Origin: Lineus longissimus
Taxonomy: Eukaryota; Nemertea; Pilidiophora; Heteronemertea; Lineidae
Direction: 5' to 3'
Assembly: GCF_910592395.1 (NCBI RefSeq)
Contig: NC_088324.1
Span: 4,740,953 to 4,804,952 of the forward strand
DNA: 64,000 bases
Below are positions 39,782-54,534 of the stretch, one piece after another; position 1 is the stretch's first letter, and each line of letters opens with the position of its first letter. The position numbers and the translations under genes are program-made. The notes beneath the pieces were generated by a model. It ran no database searches, was not told the DNA's origin, and saw only the letters and a list, made by a program, of their open reading frames with translations.

Positions 39782-42700
39782 AAGCAATGCTTAACAAGCA
39801 ATGCTTACCAAGCAATGCTTACCATGCAATGCTTACCAAGCAATGCTTACCAAGCAATGCTTACCAAGCAATGCTTACCAAGCAATGCTTACCAAGCAAT
39901 GCTTACCAAGCAATGCTTACCAAGCAATGCTTACCAAGCAATGCTTACCATGCAATGCTTACCAAGCAATGCTTACCAAGCAATGCTTACCAAGCAATGC
40001 TTACCAAGCAATGCTTACCAAGCAATGCTTACCATGCAATGCTTATCATGCAATGCATACCAAGCAATGCTTTCTAAGCAATGCTTGCCATGCAATGCTT
40101 ACCAAGCAATGCTTACCAAGCAAAGCTTACCATGCAATGCTTACCAAGCAGTGCTTACCAAGCAGTGCTTACCATGCAATGATTACCAAGCAATGCTTAC
40201 CAAGGAATGCTTACCATGCAATGCTTACCAAGCAGTGCTTACCGAGCAGTGCTTACCATGAAATGCTCACCAAGCAATGCTTACCAAGCAATGCTTACCA
40301 TGCAATGCTTACCAAGCAATGCTTACCAAGCAATATTACCAAGCAATGCTTACCATGCAATGCTCACCATGCAATGCTCACTATGCAATGCTCACTATGC
40401 AATGCTCACCATGCAATGCTCACCATGCAATGCTCACCATGCAATGCTCACCATACAATGCTCACCATGCAATGCTCACTATGCAATGCTCACCATGCAA
40501 TGCTCACCATGCAATGCTCACCATGCAATGCTCACCATGCGATGCTCACCATGCGATGCTCACCATGCGATGCTCACCTTGCAATGCTCACCATGCGATG
40601 CTCACCATGCAATGCTTACCATGCAATGCTTACCTAGCAATGCTTACCAAGCAATGCTTACCTAGCAATGCTTACCATGCAATGCTTACCATGCAATGCT
40701 TACCAAGCAATGCTCACCATACAATGCTCACCATGCGATGCTCACCATGCGATACTCACCATGCAATGCTAACCATGCGATACTCACCATGCGATACTCA
40801 CCATGCAATGCTCACCATGCGATGCTCACCATGCGATTCTCACCATGCAATGCTCACCATGCGATACTCACCATGCGATGCTTACCAAGCAATGCTTACC
40901 ATACAATGCTTACCATGCAATGCTTACAATGCAATGCTTACCAAGCAATGCTTACCATGCAATGCTTCCCATGCAATGTTTACCAAGCAATGCTTACCAA
41001 GCAATGCTTACCATGCAATGCTTACCATGCAATGCTTACCAAGCAATGCTTACCAAGCAATGCTTACCATGCAATGCTTACCAAGCAATGCTTAACAAGC
41101 AATGCTTACCAAGCAATGCTCACCATGCAATGCTTACCAAGCAATGCTTACCAAGAAATGCTTACCATGCAATGCTTACCAAACAATCCTTTCCAAGCAA
41201 TGCTTACCATGCAATGCTAACCAAGCAATACTTACCATGCAATGCATACCAAGCAATGCTTACCAAGCAATGCTTACCATGCAATACTCACAAAGCAATG
41301 CTTACCAAGCAATGCTTACCATGCAATGCTTACCAAGCAGTGCTTACCAAGCAGTGCTTGCCATGCAATGCTTACCAAGCAATGCTTACCAAGGAATGCT
41401 TACCATTCAATGCTTACCAAGCAATGCTTACCAAGCAATGCTTACCAAGCAATGCTTACCATGCAATGCTAACCAAGCAATACTTACCAAGCAATGCTTA
41501 CCATGCAATGCATACCAAGCAATGCTTACCAAGCAATGCTTACCATGCAATGCACACAAAGCAATGCTTACCAAGCAATGCTTACCATGCAATGCTTACC
41601 AAGCAATGTTTACCAAGCAGTGCTTACCATGCAATGCTTACCAAGCAATACTTACCAAGGAATGCTTACCATTCAATGCTTACCAAGCAATGCTTACCAA
41701 GCAATGCTTACCAAGCAATGTTACCAAGCAATGCTTACCAAGCAATGCTTACCATGCAATGCTTACCAAGCAATGCTTACCAAGCAATGCTTACCATGCA
41801 ATGCTTACCAAGCAATGCTTACCAAGCAATGCTTACCAAGCAATGCTTACCAAGCAATGCTTACCAAGCAATGCTTACCATGCAATGCTTACCATGCAAT
41901 GCATACCAAGCAATGCTCACTAAGCAATGCTTACCATGCAATGCTCACCATGCAATGCTCACCATGCGATGCTCACCATGCGATGCTCAGCATGCGATGC
42001 TCACCATGCGATGCTCACCATGCGATGCTCACCATGCGATGCTTACCATGCAATGCTTACCAAGCAATGCCTTCCAAGCAATGCTTACCTAGCAATACTT
42101 ACCATGCAACGCTTACCATGCAATGCTCACCCAGCAATGCTCACCATGCAATGCTCACCATGCGATGCTCACCATGCGATGCTCACCATGCAATGCTCAC
42201 CATGCGATACTCACCATGCGATGTTTACCAAGCAATGCTTACCATGCAATGCTCACCATGCAATGCTTACCAAGCAATGCTTACCATGCAATGCTTATCA
42301 TGCAATGCATACCAAGCAATGCTTTTTAAGCAATGCTTGCCATGCAATGCTTACCAAGCAATGCTTACCAAGCAAAGCTTACCATGCAATGCTTACAAAG
42401 CAGTGCTTACCAAGCAGTGCTTACCATGCAATGATTACCAAGCAATGCTTACCAAGGAATGCTTACCATGCAATGCTTACCAAGCAGTGCTTACCGAGCA
42501 GTGCTTACCATGAAATGCTTACCAAGCAATGCTTACCAAGCAATGCTTACCATGCAATGCTTACCAAGCAATGCTTACCAAGCAATATTACCAAGCAATG
42601 CTTACCATGCAATGCTCACCATGCAATGCTCACCATGCAATGCTCACCATACAATGCTCACCATGCAATGCTCACTATGCAATGCTCACCATGCAATGCT

Positions 42701-43490
42701 CACCATGCAATGCTCACCATGCAATGCTTACCAAGCAATGCTTACCAAGCAATGCTTACCAAGCAATGCTTACCAGGCAATGCTTACCAAGCAATGCTTA
42801 CCATGCAATGCTTACCATGCAATGCATACCAAGCAATGCTTACTAAGCAATGCTTGCCATGCAATGCTTACCAAGCAATGCTTACCAAGCAATGCTTACC
42901 ATGCAATGCTTACTAAGCAGTGCTTACCAAGCAGTGCTTACCATGCAATGATTACCAAGCAATGCTTACCAAGGAATGCTTACCATGCAATGTTTACCAA
43001 GCAGTGCTTACCAAGCAGTGCTTACCATGAAATGCTTACCAAGCAATGTTACCAAGCAATGCTTACCATGCAATGCTCACCATGCAATGCTCACCATGCG
43101 ATGCTCACCATGCGATGCTCAGCATGCGATGCTCACCATGCGATGCTCACCATGCGATGCTCACCATGCGATGCTTACCATGCAATGCTTACCAAGCAAT
43201 GCCTTCCAAGCAATGCTTACCTAGCAATACTTACCATGCAACGCTTACCATGCAATGCTCACCCAGCAATGCTCACCATGCAATGCTCACCATGCGATGC
43301 TCACCATGCGATGCTCACCATGCAATGCTCACCATGCGATACTCACCATGCGATGCTTACCAAGCAATGCTTACCATGCAATGCTTACCAAGCAGTGCTT
43401 ACCAAGCAGTGCTTACCATGCAATGCTTACCAAGCAATACTTACCAAGGAATGCTTACCAAGCAATGCTTACCAAGCAATGCTTACCATG
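39782..43490 (+). repeat. Mosaic transition region
   Basis: Pieces of the large module appear here at shorter offsets: 41,494-41,910 corresponds to 37,090-37,506 (4,404), 42,123-42,450 to 37,928-38,255 (4,195), and 42,976-43,347 to 37,649-38,020 (5,327). The stretch 41,220-41,440 instead carries the left-domain string seen near 1,160-1,390 (GCATACC, then a unit with ACTCACAAAGC, then two AAGCAGTG units). CTCACC blocks: 40355-40606, 40705-40872, 41936-42033, 42118-42215, 42607-42718, 43068-43165 and 43250-43347. It holds the last CTTTCT marker (40062) and the last CTTTTT variant (42314). Confidence 0.75.
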
Positions 43491-44993
43491 CAATGCTTAC
43501 CAAGCAATGCTTACCAAGCAATGCTTACCATGCAATGCTTACCAAGCAATGCTTAACAAGCAATGCTTACCAAGGAATGCTTACCATGCAATGCTTACCA
43601 AGCAGTGCTTACCAAGCAGTGCTTACCATGCATTGCTCACCATGCAATGCTCACCATGCAGTGCTCACTATGCAATGCTTACCATGCAATGCTTAACAAA
43701 CAATGCTTACCAAGCAATGTTTTCCATGCAATGCTAACCAAGCAATACTTACCAAGCAATGCTTACCATGCAATGCATACCAAGCAATGCTTACCAAGCA
43801 ATGCTTACCATGCAATGCACACAAAGCAATGCTTACCAAGCAATGCTTACCATGCAATGCTTACCAAGCAGTGCTTACCAAGCAGTGCTTACCATGCAAT
43901 GCTTACCAAGCAATACTTACCAAGGAATGCTTACCATTCAATGCTTACCAAGCAATGCTTACCAAGCAATGCTTACCAAGCAATGTTACCAAGCAATGCT
44001 TACCATGCAATGCTTGCCATGCAATGCTTACCAAGCAATGCTTACCAAGGAATGCTTACCATTCAATGCTTACCAAGCAATGCTTACCAAGCGATGCTCA
44101 CCAAGCGATGCTCACCAAGCGATGCTCACCAAGCGATGCTCACCAAGCGATGCTTACGAAGCAATGCTCACCAAGCAATGCTTACCAAGCAATGCTTACC
44201 ATGCAATTCTCACCATGCAATGCATACCAAGCGATGGTTAGCAAGCAGTGCTTACCAAGCAATGCTTACCATGCAATGCTTTCCATGCAATGCTTATCAA
44301 GCAATGCTTACCACGCAATGCTTACAATGCAATGCTTACCAAGCAATGCTTACCAAGCAATGCTTACCAAGCAATGCTTACCAAGCAATGCTTACCATGC
44401 AATGCTTACCAAGCAATGCTTACCATGCAATGCTTACCATGCAATGCTTACCAAGCAATACTTACCATGCAATGCTTACCAAGAAATGCTTACCAAGCAA
44501 TGCTTACCAAGCAATGCTAACCACGGAATGCTTACCATGCAATGCTCACCACGCAATGCTCACCACGCAATGCTCACCACGCAATGCTCACCACGCAATG
44601 CTCACCACGCAATGCTCACCACGCGATGCTTACCAAGCGATGCTTACCAAGCGATGCTCACCAAGCGATGCTCACCAAGCGATGCTCACCAAGCGATGCT
44701 CACGAAGCAATGCTCACCAAGCAATGCTTACCAAGCAATGCTTACCATGCAATGCTTCCCATGCAATGTTTACCAAGCAATGCTTACCAAGCAATGCTTA
44801 CCATGCAATGCTTACCAAGAAATGCTTACCATGCAATGCTTACCAAGCAATGCTTAACAAGTAATGCTTACCAAGGAATGCTTACCATGCAATGCTTACC
44901 AAGCAGTGCTTACCAAGCAGTGCTTACCATGCATTGCTCACCATGCAATGCTCACCATGCAGTGCTCACTATGCAATGCTTACCACGCAATGC

Positions 44994-47152
44994 TTAACAA
45001 ACAATGCTTACCAAGCAATGTTTACCATGCAATGCTAACCAAGCAATACTTACCAAGCAATGCTTACCATGCAATGCATACCAAGCAATGCTTACCAAGC
45101 AATGCTTACCATGCAATGCACACAAAGCAATGCTTACCAAGCAATGCTTACCATGCAATGCTTTCCAAGCAGTGCTTACCAAGCAGTGCTTACCATGCAA
45201 TGCTTACCAAGCAATACTTACCAAGGAATGCTTACCATTCAATGCTTACCAAGCAATGCTTACCAAGCAATGCTTACCAAGCAATGTTACCAAGCAATGC
45301 TTACCATGCAATGCTTGCCATGCAATGCTTACCAAGCAATGCTTACCAAGGAATGCTTACCATTCAATGCTTACCAAGCAATGCTTACCAAGCAATGCTT
45401 ACCAAGCAATGTTACCAAGCAATGCTTACCATGCAATGCTTACCATGCAATGCTCACCAAGCAATGCTCACCATGCAATGCTCACCATGCAATGCTCACC
45501 ATGCAATGCTCACCATGCAATGCTCACCATGCAATGCTCACCATGCAATGCTCACCATGCAATGCTCACCATGCAATGCTCACCATGCGATGCTCACCAT
45601 GCAATGCTCACCATGCAATACTCACCATGCGATGCTCACCAAGCGATGTTAACCATGCAATGCTCACCAAGTGATGCTCACCAAGCGATGCTCACCAAGC
45701 GATGCTCACCAAGCGATGCTCACCAAGCGATGCTCACCAAGCGATGCTAACCAAGCGATGCTCACCAAGCGATGCTCACCAAGCGATGCTCACCATGCAA
45801 TGCTCACCAAGCAATGCTTACCAAGCAACTCTTACCATGCAATGCTTACCAAGCAATGCTTACCAAGCAATGCTTACCATGCAATGCTTACCATGCAATG
45901 CTTACCAAGCAATGCTTACCAAGCAATGCTTACCAAGCAATGCTTACCATGCAATGCTTACCAAGCAATGCTTACCATGCAATGCTTACCATGCAATGCT
46001 TACCAAGCAATGCTTACCATGCAATGCTTACCATGCAATGCTTACCAAGCAATGCTTACCATGCAATGCTTACCATGCAATGCTTACCAAGCGATGCTTA
46101 CCAAGCAATGCTTACCAAGCAATGCTTACCATGCAATGCTTTCCATGCAATGCTTACCAAGCAATGCTTACCATGCAATGCTTACCAAACAATGTTTACC
46201 AAGCAATGCTTACCATGCAATGCTTACCATGCAATGCTTACCAAGCAATGCTTACCAAGCAATGCTTACCAAGCAATGCTTACCATGCAATGCTTACCAA
46301 GCAATGCTTACCATGCAATGCTTACCATGCAATGCTTACCAAGCAATGCTTACCAAGCAATGCTTACCATGCAATGCTTACCATGCAATGCTCACCACGC
46401 AATACTCACCACGCAATGCTCACCACGCAATGCTCACCACGCAATGCTTACCAAGCGATGCTTACCAAGCGATGCTCACCAAGCGATGCTCACCAAGCGA
46501 TGCTCACCAAGCGATGCTCACCAAGCGATGCTCACCAAGCGATGCTCACCAAGCGATGCTTACGAAGCAATGCTCACCAAGCAATGCTTACCAAGCAATG
46601 CTTACCATGCAATTCTCACCATGCAATGCATACCAAGCGATGGTTAGCAAGCAGTGCTTACCAAGCAATGCTTACCATGCAATGCTTTCCATGCAATGCT
46701 TATCAAGCAATGCTTACCACGCAATGCTTACAATGCAATGCTTACCAAGCAATGCTTACCAAGCAATGCTTACCAAGCAATGCTTACCAAGCAATGCTTA
46801 CCAAGCAATGCTTACCATGCAATGCTTACCAAGCAATGCTTACCATGCAATGCTTACCATGCAATGCTTACCAAGCAATGCTTACCATGCAATGCTCACC
46901 AAGAAATGCTTACCAAGCAATGCTTACCAAGCAATGCTAACCACGGAATGCTTACCATGCAATGCTCACCACGCAATGCTCACCACGCAATGCTCACCAC
47001 GCAATGCTCACCAAGCAATGCTCACCACGCAATGCTCACCACGCAATGCTTACCAAGCGATGCTTACCAAGCGATGCTCACCAAGCGATGCTCACCAAGC
47101 GATGCTCACCAAGCGATGCTCACCAAGCGATGCTCACGAAGCAATGCTCACC
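44994..47152 (+). repeat. Three-copy module, copy 1
   Basis: Matches 47,581-49,725 (offset 2,587, then 2,573 at the right end) and 54,535-56,651 (offset 9,541, then 9,555). It begins at a CTTAACAAACAATGC string and contains the long CTCACC block 45445-45808, an AACTCTTACC unit near 45,830, an ACGC block, the GGTTAGC marker at 46635 and a second ACGC block at 46957-47152. The left flank back to about 43,490 also matches 53,045 onwards, so the pair with the 54-kb copy is part of a longer duplication. Confidence 0.87.
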
Positions 47153-47580
47153 AAGCAATGCTTACCAAGCAATGCTTACCAAGCAATGCTTACCAAGCAA
47201 TGCTTACCATGCAATGCTTACCAAGCAATGCTTACCATGCAATGCTTACCATGCAATGCTTACCAAGCAATGCTTACCATGCAATGCTTACCATGCAATG
47301 CTTACCAAGCAATGCTTACCATGCAATGCTTACCATGCAATGCTTACCAAGCGATGCTTACCAAGCAATGCTTACCAAGCAATGCTTACCATGCAATGCT
47401 TTCCATGCAATGCTTACCAAGCAATGCTTACCATTCAATGCTTACCAAGCAATGCTTACCAAGCAATGCTTACCAAGCAATGTTACCAAGCAATGCTTAC
47501 CATGCAATGCTTACCATGCAATGCTCACCAAGCAATGCTCACCATGCAATGCTCACCATGCAATGCTTACCATGCAATGC

Positions 47581-49725
47581 TTAACAAACAATGCTTACCA
47601 AGCAATGTTTACCATGCAATGCTAACCAAGCAATACTTACCAAGCAATGCTTACCATGCAATGCATACCAAGCAATGCTTACCAAGCAATGCTTACCATG
47701 CAATGCACACAAAGCAATGCTTACCAAGCAATGCTTACCATGCAATGCTTTCCAAGCAGTGCTTACCAAGCAGTGCTTACCATGCAATGCTTACCAAGCA
47801 ATACTTACCAAGGAATGCTTACCATTCAATGCTTACCAAGCAATGCTTACCAAGCAATGCTTACCAAGCAATGTTACCAAGCAATGCTTACCATGCAATG
47901 CTTGCCATGCAATGCTTACCAAGCAATGCTTACCAAGGAATGCTTACCATTCAATGCTTACCAAGCAATGCTTACCAAGCAATGCTTACCAAGCAATGTT
48001 ACCAAGCAATGCTTACCATGCAATGCTTACCATGCAATGCTCACCAAGCAATGCTCACCATGCAATGCTCACCATGCAATGCTCACCATGCAATGCTCAC
48101 CATGCAATGCTCACCATGCAATGCTCACCATGCAATGCTCACCATGCAATGCTCACCATGCAATGCTCACCATGCGATGCTCACCATGCAATGCTCACCA
48201 TGCAATACTCACCATGCGATGCTCACCAAGCGATGCTAACCATGCAATGCTCACCAAGTGATGCTCACCAAGCGATGCTCACCAAGCGATGCTCACCAAG
48301 CGATGCTCACCAAGCGATGCTCACCAAGCGATGCTAACCAAGCGATGCTCACCAAGCGATGCTCACCAAGCGATGCTCACCATGCAATGCTCACCAAGCA
48401 ATGCTTACCAAGCAACTCTTACCATGCAATGCTTACCAAGCAATGCTTACCAAGCAATGCTTACCATGCAATGCTTACCATGCAATGCTTACCAAGCAAT
48501 GCTTACCAAGCAATGCTTACCAAGCAATGCTTACCATGCAATGCTTACCAAGCAATGCTTACCATGCAATGCTTACCATGCAATGCTTACCAAGCAATGC
48601 TTACCATGCAATGCTTACCATGCAATGCTTACCAAGCAATGCTTACCATGCAATGCTTACCATGCAATGCTTACCAAGCGATGCTTACCAAGCAATGCTT
48701 ACCAAGCAATGCTTACCATGCAATGCTTTCCATGCAATGCTTACCAAGCAATGCTTACCATGCAATGCTTACCAAACAATGTTTACCAAGCAATGCTTAC
48801 CATGCAATGCTTACCATGCAATGCTTACCAAGCAATGCTTACCAAGCAATGCTTACCAAGCAATGCTTACCATGCAATGCTTACCAAGCAATGCTTACCA
48901 TGCAATGCTTACCATGCAATGCTTACCAAGCAATGCTTACCAAGCAATGCTTACCATGCAATGCTTACCATGCAATGCTCACCACGCAATGCTCACCACG
49001 CAATGCTCACCACGCAATGCTCACCACGCAATGCTTACCAAGCGATGCTTACCAAGCGATGCTCACCAAGCGATGCTCACCAAGCGATGCTCACCAAGCG
49101 ATGCTCACCAAGCGATGCTCACCAAGCGATGCTCACCAAGCGATGCTTACGAAGCAATGCTCACCAAGCAATGCTTACCAAGCAATGCTTACCATGCAAT
49201 TCTCACCATGCAATGCATACCAAGCGATGGTTAGCAAGCAGTGCTTACCAAGCAATGCTTACCATGCAATGCTTTCCATGCAATGCTTATCAAGCAATGC
49301 TTACCACGCAATGCTTACAATGCAATGCTTACCAAGCAATGCTTACCAAGCAATGCTTACCAAGCAATGCTTACCAAGCAATGCTTACCATGCAATGCTT
49401 ACCAAGCAATGCTTACCATGCAATGCTTACCATGCAATGCTTACCAAGCAATGCTTACCATGCAATGCTCACCAAGAAATGCTTACCAAGCAATGCTTAC
49501 CAAGCAATGCTAACCACGGAATGCTTACCATGCAATGCTCACCACGCAATGCTCACCACGCAATGCTCACCACGCAATGCTCACCAAGCAATGCTCACCA
49601 CGCAATGCTCACCACGCAATGCTTACCAAGCGATGCTTACCAAGCGATGCTCACCAAGCGATGCTCACCAAGCGATGCTCACCAAGCGATGCTCACCAAG
49701 CGATGCTCACGAAGCAATGCTCACC
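47581..49725 (+). repeat. Three-copy module, copy 2
   Basis: Direct copy of 44,994-47,152 at 2,587 bp. It lies soon after copy 1; the 428 bp between them (47,153-47,580) resembles the 46.75-46.9 and 45.9-46.15 kb stretches and is not part of the match. Its right half continues into the pair 48,258-51,096 and 55,226-58,022. Confidence 0.85.
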
Positions 49726-51096
49726 AAGCAATGCTTACCAAGCAATGCTTACCATGCAATGCTTCCCATGCAATGTTTAACAAGCAATGCTTACCAAGCA
49801 ATGCTTACCATGCAATGCTTACCAAGCAATGCTTACCAAGCAATGCTTACCATGCAATGCTTACCAAGCAATGCTTAACAAGCAATGCTTACCAAGGAAT
49901 GCTTACCATGCAATGCTTACCAAGCAGTGCTTACCAAGCAGTGCTTACCATGCATTGTTCACCATGCAATGCTCACCATGCAGTGCTCACTATGCAATGC
50001 TTACCATGCAATGCTTAACAAACAATGCTTACCAAGCAATGTTTACCATGCAATGCTAACCAAGCAATACTTACCAAGCAATGCTTACCATGCAATGCAT
50101 ACCAAGCAATGCTTACCAAGCAATGCTTACCATGCAATGCACACAAAGCAATGCTTACCAAGCAATGCTTACCATGCAATGCTTACCAAGCAGTGCTTAC
50201 CAAGCAGTGCTTACCATGCAATGCTTACCAAGCAATACTTACCAAGGAATGCTTACCATTCAATGCTTACCAAGCAATGCTTACCAAGCAATGCTTACCA
50301 AGCAATGTTACCAAGCAATGCTTACCATGCAATGCTTGCCATGCAATGCTTACCAAGCAATGCTTACCAAGGAATGCTTACCATTCAATGCTTACCAAGC
50401 AATGCTTACCAAGCGATGCTCACCAAGCGATGCTCACCAAGCGATGCTCACCAAGCGATGCTCACCAAGCGATGCTTACGAAGCAATGCTCACCAAGTAA
50501 TGCTTACCAAGCAATGCTTACCATGCAATTCTCACCATGCAATGCATACCAAGCGATGGTTAGCAAGCAGTGCTTACCAAGCAATGCTTACCATGCAATG
50601 CTTTCCATGCAATGCTTATCAAGCAATGCTTACCACGCAATGCTTACAATGCAATGCTTACCAAGCAATGCTTACCTAGCAATGCTTACCAAGCAATGCT
50701 TACCAAGCAATGCTTACCATGCAATGCTTACCAAGCAATGCTTACCATGCAATGCTTACCATGCAATGCTTACCAAGCAATGCTTACCATGCAATGCTTA
50801 CCAAGAAATGCTTACCAAGCAATGCTTACCAAGCAATGCTAACCACGGAATGCTTACCATGCAATGCTCACCACGCAATGCTCACCACGCAATGCTCACC
50901 ACGCAATGCTCACCACGCAATGCTCACCACGCAATGCTCACCACGCGATGCTTACCAAGCGATGCTCACCAAGCGATGCTCACCAAGCGATGCTCACCAA
51001 GCGATGCTCACGAAGCAATGCTCACCAAGCAATGCTTACCAAGCAATGCTTACCATGCAATGCTTCCCATGCAATGTTTACCAAGCAATGCTTACC
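48258..51096 (+). repeat. Module repeated at 55.2-58.0 kb, left copy
   Basis: Matches 55,226-58,022 at an offset of 6,968 that drops to 6,926 after about 49,700, where the right copy lost 42 bp (three units). It includes the GGTTAGC markers at 49222 and 50551, which match 56190 and 57477, and the double-CpG unit ACGCGATGCTTACC at 50943, which matches 57869. Confidence 0.85.
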
Positions 51097-53098
51097 AAGT
51101 AATGCTTACCATGCAATGCTTACCAAGCAATGCTTACCATGCAATGCTTACCATGCAATGCTTACCAAGCAATGCTTACCAAGCAATGCTTACTATGCAA
51201 TGCTTACCATGCAATGCTCACCACGCAATGCTCACCACGCAATGCTCACCACGCAATGATCACCACGCAATGCTCACCACGCAATGCTTACCAAGCGATG
51301 CTTACCAAGCGATGCTCACCAAGCGATGCTCACCAAGCGATGCTCACCAAGCGATGCTCACCAAGCGATGCTCACCAAGCGATGCTCACCAAGCGATGCT
51401 CACCAAGCGATGCTCACCAAGCGATGCTCACAAAGCGATGCTTACGAAGCAATGCTCACCAAGCAATGCTTACCAAGCAATGCTTACCATGCAATTCTCA
51501 CCATGCAATGCATACCAAGCGATGGTTAGCAAGCAATGCTTACCAAGCAATGCTTACCATGCAATGCTTTCCATGCAATGCTTATCAAGCAATGCTTACC
51601 ACGCAATGCTTACCATGCAATGCTTACCAAGCAATGCTTACCAAGCAATGCTTACCAAGCAATGCTTACCAAGCAATGCTTACCATGCAATGCTTACCAA
51701 GCAATGCTTACCATGCGATGCTTAGCATGCAATGCTTACCAAGCAATGCTTACCATGCGATGCTTACCATGCAATGCTTACCAAGCAATGCTTACCATGC
51801 AATGCTTACCATGCAATGCTTACCAAGCAATGCTTACCAAGCAATGCTTACCATGCAATGCTTACCAAGCAATGCTTACCAAGCAATGCTTACCATGCAA
51901 TGCTTACCATGCAATGCTTACCAAGCAATGCTTACCATGCAATGCTTACCAAGAAATGCTTACCAAGCAATGCTTACCAAGCAATGCTCACCACGCAATG
52001 CTTACCATGCAATGCTCACCACGCAATGCTCACCACGCAATGCTCACCACGCAATGCTCACCACGCAATGCTCACCACGCAATGCTTACCAAGCGATGCT
52101 CACCAAGCGATGCTCACCAAGCGATGCTCACCAAGCGATGCTCACGAAGCAATGCTCACCAAGCAATGCTTACCATGCAATTCTCACCATGCAATGCATA
52201 CCAAGCGATGGTTAGCAAGCAATGCTTACCAAGCAATGCTTACCATGCAATGCTTTCCACGCAATGCTTACCAAGCAATGCTTACCACGCAATGCTTACC
52301 ATGCAATGCTTACCAAGCAATGCTTACCATGCAATGCTTACCATGCAATGCTTACCATGCAATGTTTACCAATCAATGCTTACCAAGCAACGCTTACCAT
52401 GCAATGCTTATCAAGCAATGCTTACCATGCGATGCTTACCAAGCAATGCTTACCAAGCAATGCTTACCAAGCAATGCTTACCATGCAATGCTTACCAAGC
52501 AATGCTTACCATGCAATGCTTACCATGCAATGCTTACCAAGCAATGCTTACCATGCAATGCCTACCATGCAATGCTTACCAAGCAATGCTTACCATGCAA
52601 TGCTTACCATGCAATGCTTACCAAGCGATGCTTACCAAGCAATGCTTACCAAGCGATGCTTACCATGCAATGCTTACCAAGCAATGCATACCATGCGATG
52701 CTCACCATGCGATGCTCACCATGCAATGCTCACCATGCGATACTCACCATGTGATGCCCACCAAGCGATGCTAACCATGCAATGCTCACCAAGTGATGCT
52801 CATCAAGCGATGCTTACCATGCAATGCTTACCAAGCAATGCTTACCATGCAATGCTTACCAAGCAATGCTTACCAAGCAATGATTACCAAGCAATGCTTA
52901 CCAAGCAATGCTTACCAAGCAATGCTTACCAAGCAATGCTTACCAAGCAATGCTCACCAAGCGATGCTCACCAAGCGATGCTAACCAAGCGATGCTCACC
53001 ATGCAATGCTTACCAAGCAATGCTTACCAAGCAATGCTTACCATGCAATGCATACCAAGCAATGCTTACCAAGCAATGCTTACCATGCAATGCTTACC
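51097..53098 (+). repeat. Module repeated at 59.4-61.4 kb, left copy
   Basis: Matches 59,435-61,408 at offsets of 8,338, 8,324 and 8,310. The left edge is an AAGTAATGCTTACC unit (51097 and 59435). It holds GGTTAGC markers at 51517 and 52203, 686 bp apart, the AATCAATG unit at 52371, a GTGATGCCCACC string near 52,750 and CTCACC blocks at 51209-51460, 51979-52160 and 52693-52804. Confidence 0.86.
51209..51460 (+). repeat. ACGC then AAGCGATG block with nine-unit run
   Basis: Starts with one ATGC unit, then ACGC units ending CTCACC (one reads GATCACC), then an ACGC and an AAGCGATG unit ending CTTACC. A run of nine AAGCGATGCTCA-type units follows at 51307-51432, the last ending CACA. The copy at 59547-59784 keeps the same order. 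This is the densest CpG stretch I can see in this part of the window, roughly one CpG per 14 bp. Confidence 0.88.
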
Positions 53099-54534
53099 AA
53101 GCAATGCTTAACAAGCAATGCTTACCAAGGAATGCTTACCATGCAATGCTTACCAAGCAGTGCTTACCAAGCAGTGCTTACCATGCATTGCTCACCATGC
53201 AATGCTCACCATGCAGTGCTCACTATGCAATGCTTACCATGCAATGCTTAACAAACAATGCTTACCAAGCAATGTTTTCCATGCAATGCTAACCAAGCAA
53301 TACTTACCAAGCAATGCTTACCATGCAATGCATACCAAGCAATGCTTACCAAGCAATGCTTACCATGCAATGCACACAAAGCAATGCTTACCAAGCAATG
53401 CTTACCATGCAATGCTTACCAAGCAGTGCTTACCAAGCAGTGCTTACCATGCAATTCTTACCAAGCAATACTTACCAAGGAATGCTTACCATTCAATGCT
53501 TACCAAGCAATGCTTACCAAGCAATGCTTACCAAGCAATGTTACCAAGCAATGCTTACCATGCAATGCTTGCCATGCAATGCTTACCAAGCAATGCTTAC
53601 CAAGGAATGCTTACCATTCAATGCTTACCAAGCAATGCTTACCAAGCGATGCTCACCAAGCGATGCTCACCAAGCGATGCTCACCAAGCGATGCTCACCA
53701 AGCGATGCTTACGAAGCAATGCTCACCAAGCAATGCTTACCAAGCAATGCTTACCATGCAATTCTCACCATGCAATGCATACCAAGCGATGGTTAGCAAG
53801 CAGTGCTTACCAAGCAATGCTTACCATGCAATGCTTTCCATGCAATGCTTATCAAGCAATGCTTACCACGCAATGCTTACAATGCAATGCTTACCAAGCA
53901 ATGCTTACCAAGCAATGCTTACCAAGCAATGCTTACCAAGCAATGCTTACCATGCAATGCTTACCATGCAATGCTTACCATGCAATGCTTACCAAGCAAT
54001 ACTTACCATGCAATGCTTACCAAGAAATGCTTACCAAGCAATGCTTACCAAGCAATGCTAACCACGGAATGCTTACCATGCAATGCTCACCACGCAATGC
54101 TCACCACGCAATGCTCACCACGCAATGCTCACCACGCAATGCTCACCACGCAATGCTCACCACGCGATGCTTACCAAGCGATGCTTACCAAGCGATGCTC
54201 ACCAAGCGATGCTCACCAAGCGATGCTCACCAAGCGATGCTCACGAAGCAATGCTCACCAAGCAATGCTTACCAAGCAATGCTTACCATGCAATGCTTCC
54301 CATGCAATGTTTACCAAGCAATGCTTACCAAGCAATGCTTACCATGCAATGCTTACCAAGAAATGCTTACCATGCAATGCTTACCAAGCAATGCTTAACA
54401 AGTAATGCTTACCAAGGAATGCTTACCATGCAATGCTTACCAAGCAGTGCTTACCAAGCAGTGCTTACCATGCATTGCTCACCATGCAATGCTCACCATG
54501 CAGTGCTCACTATGCAATGCTTACCATGCAATGC

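Larger units (their letters stand above)
2857..42327 (+). repeat. CTTTCT/CTTTTT marker units, 14 copies
   Basis: The unit AAGCAATGCTTTCT starts at 2857, 6661, 7879, 8089, 11545, 13434, 18679, 26664, 30903, 38986 and 40062; the derived form AAGCAATGCTTTTT starts at 25797, 38119 and 42314. Each is preceded by an ATGC unit ending CTTATC and an ATGCAATGCATACC unit and followed by a CTTGCC unit. None lies right of 42,327, the opposite distribution to the GGTTAGC marker. Confidence 0.9.

Noticed and set aside
44994-45200. Minus-strand open frame of 68 codons, repeated at 47581-47787 and 54535-54741
   Set aside because: It stays open only because rare variants (GCTTTCC, GCACAC, GCATACC) happen to remove stops at the right spacing. 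The three instances are copies of one duplicated module, not independent evidence for a gene.
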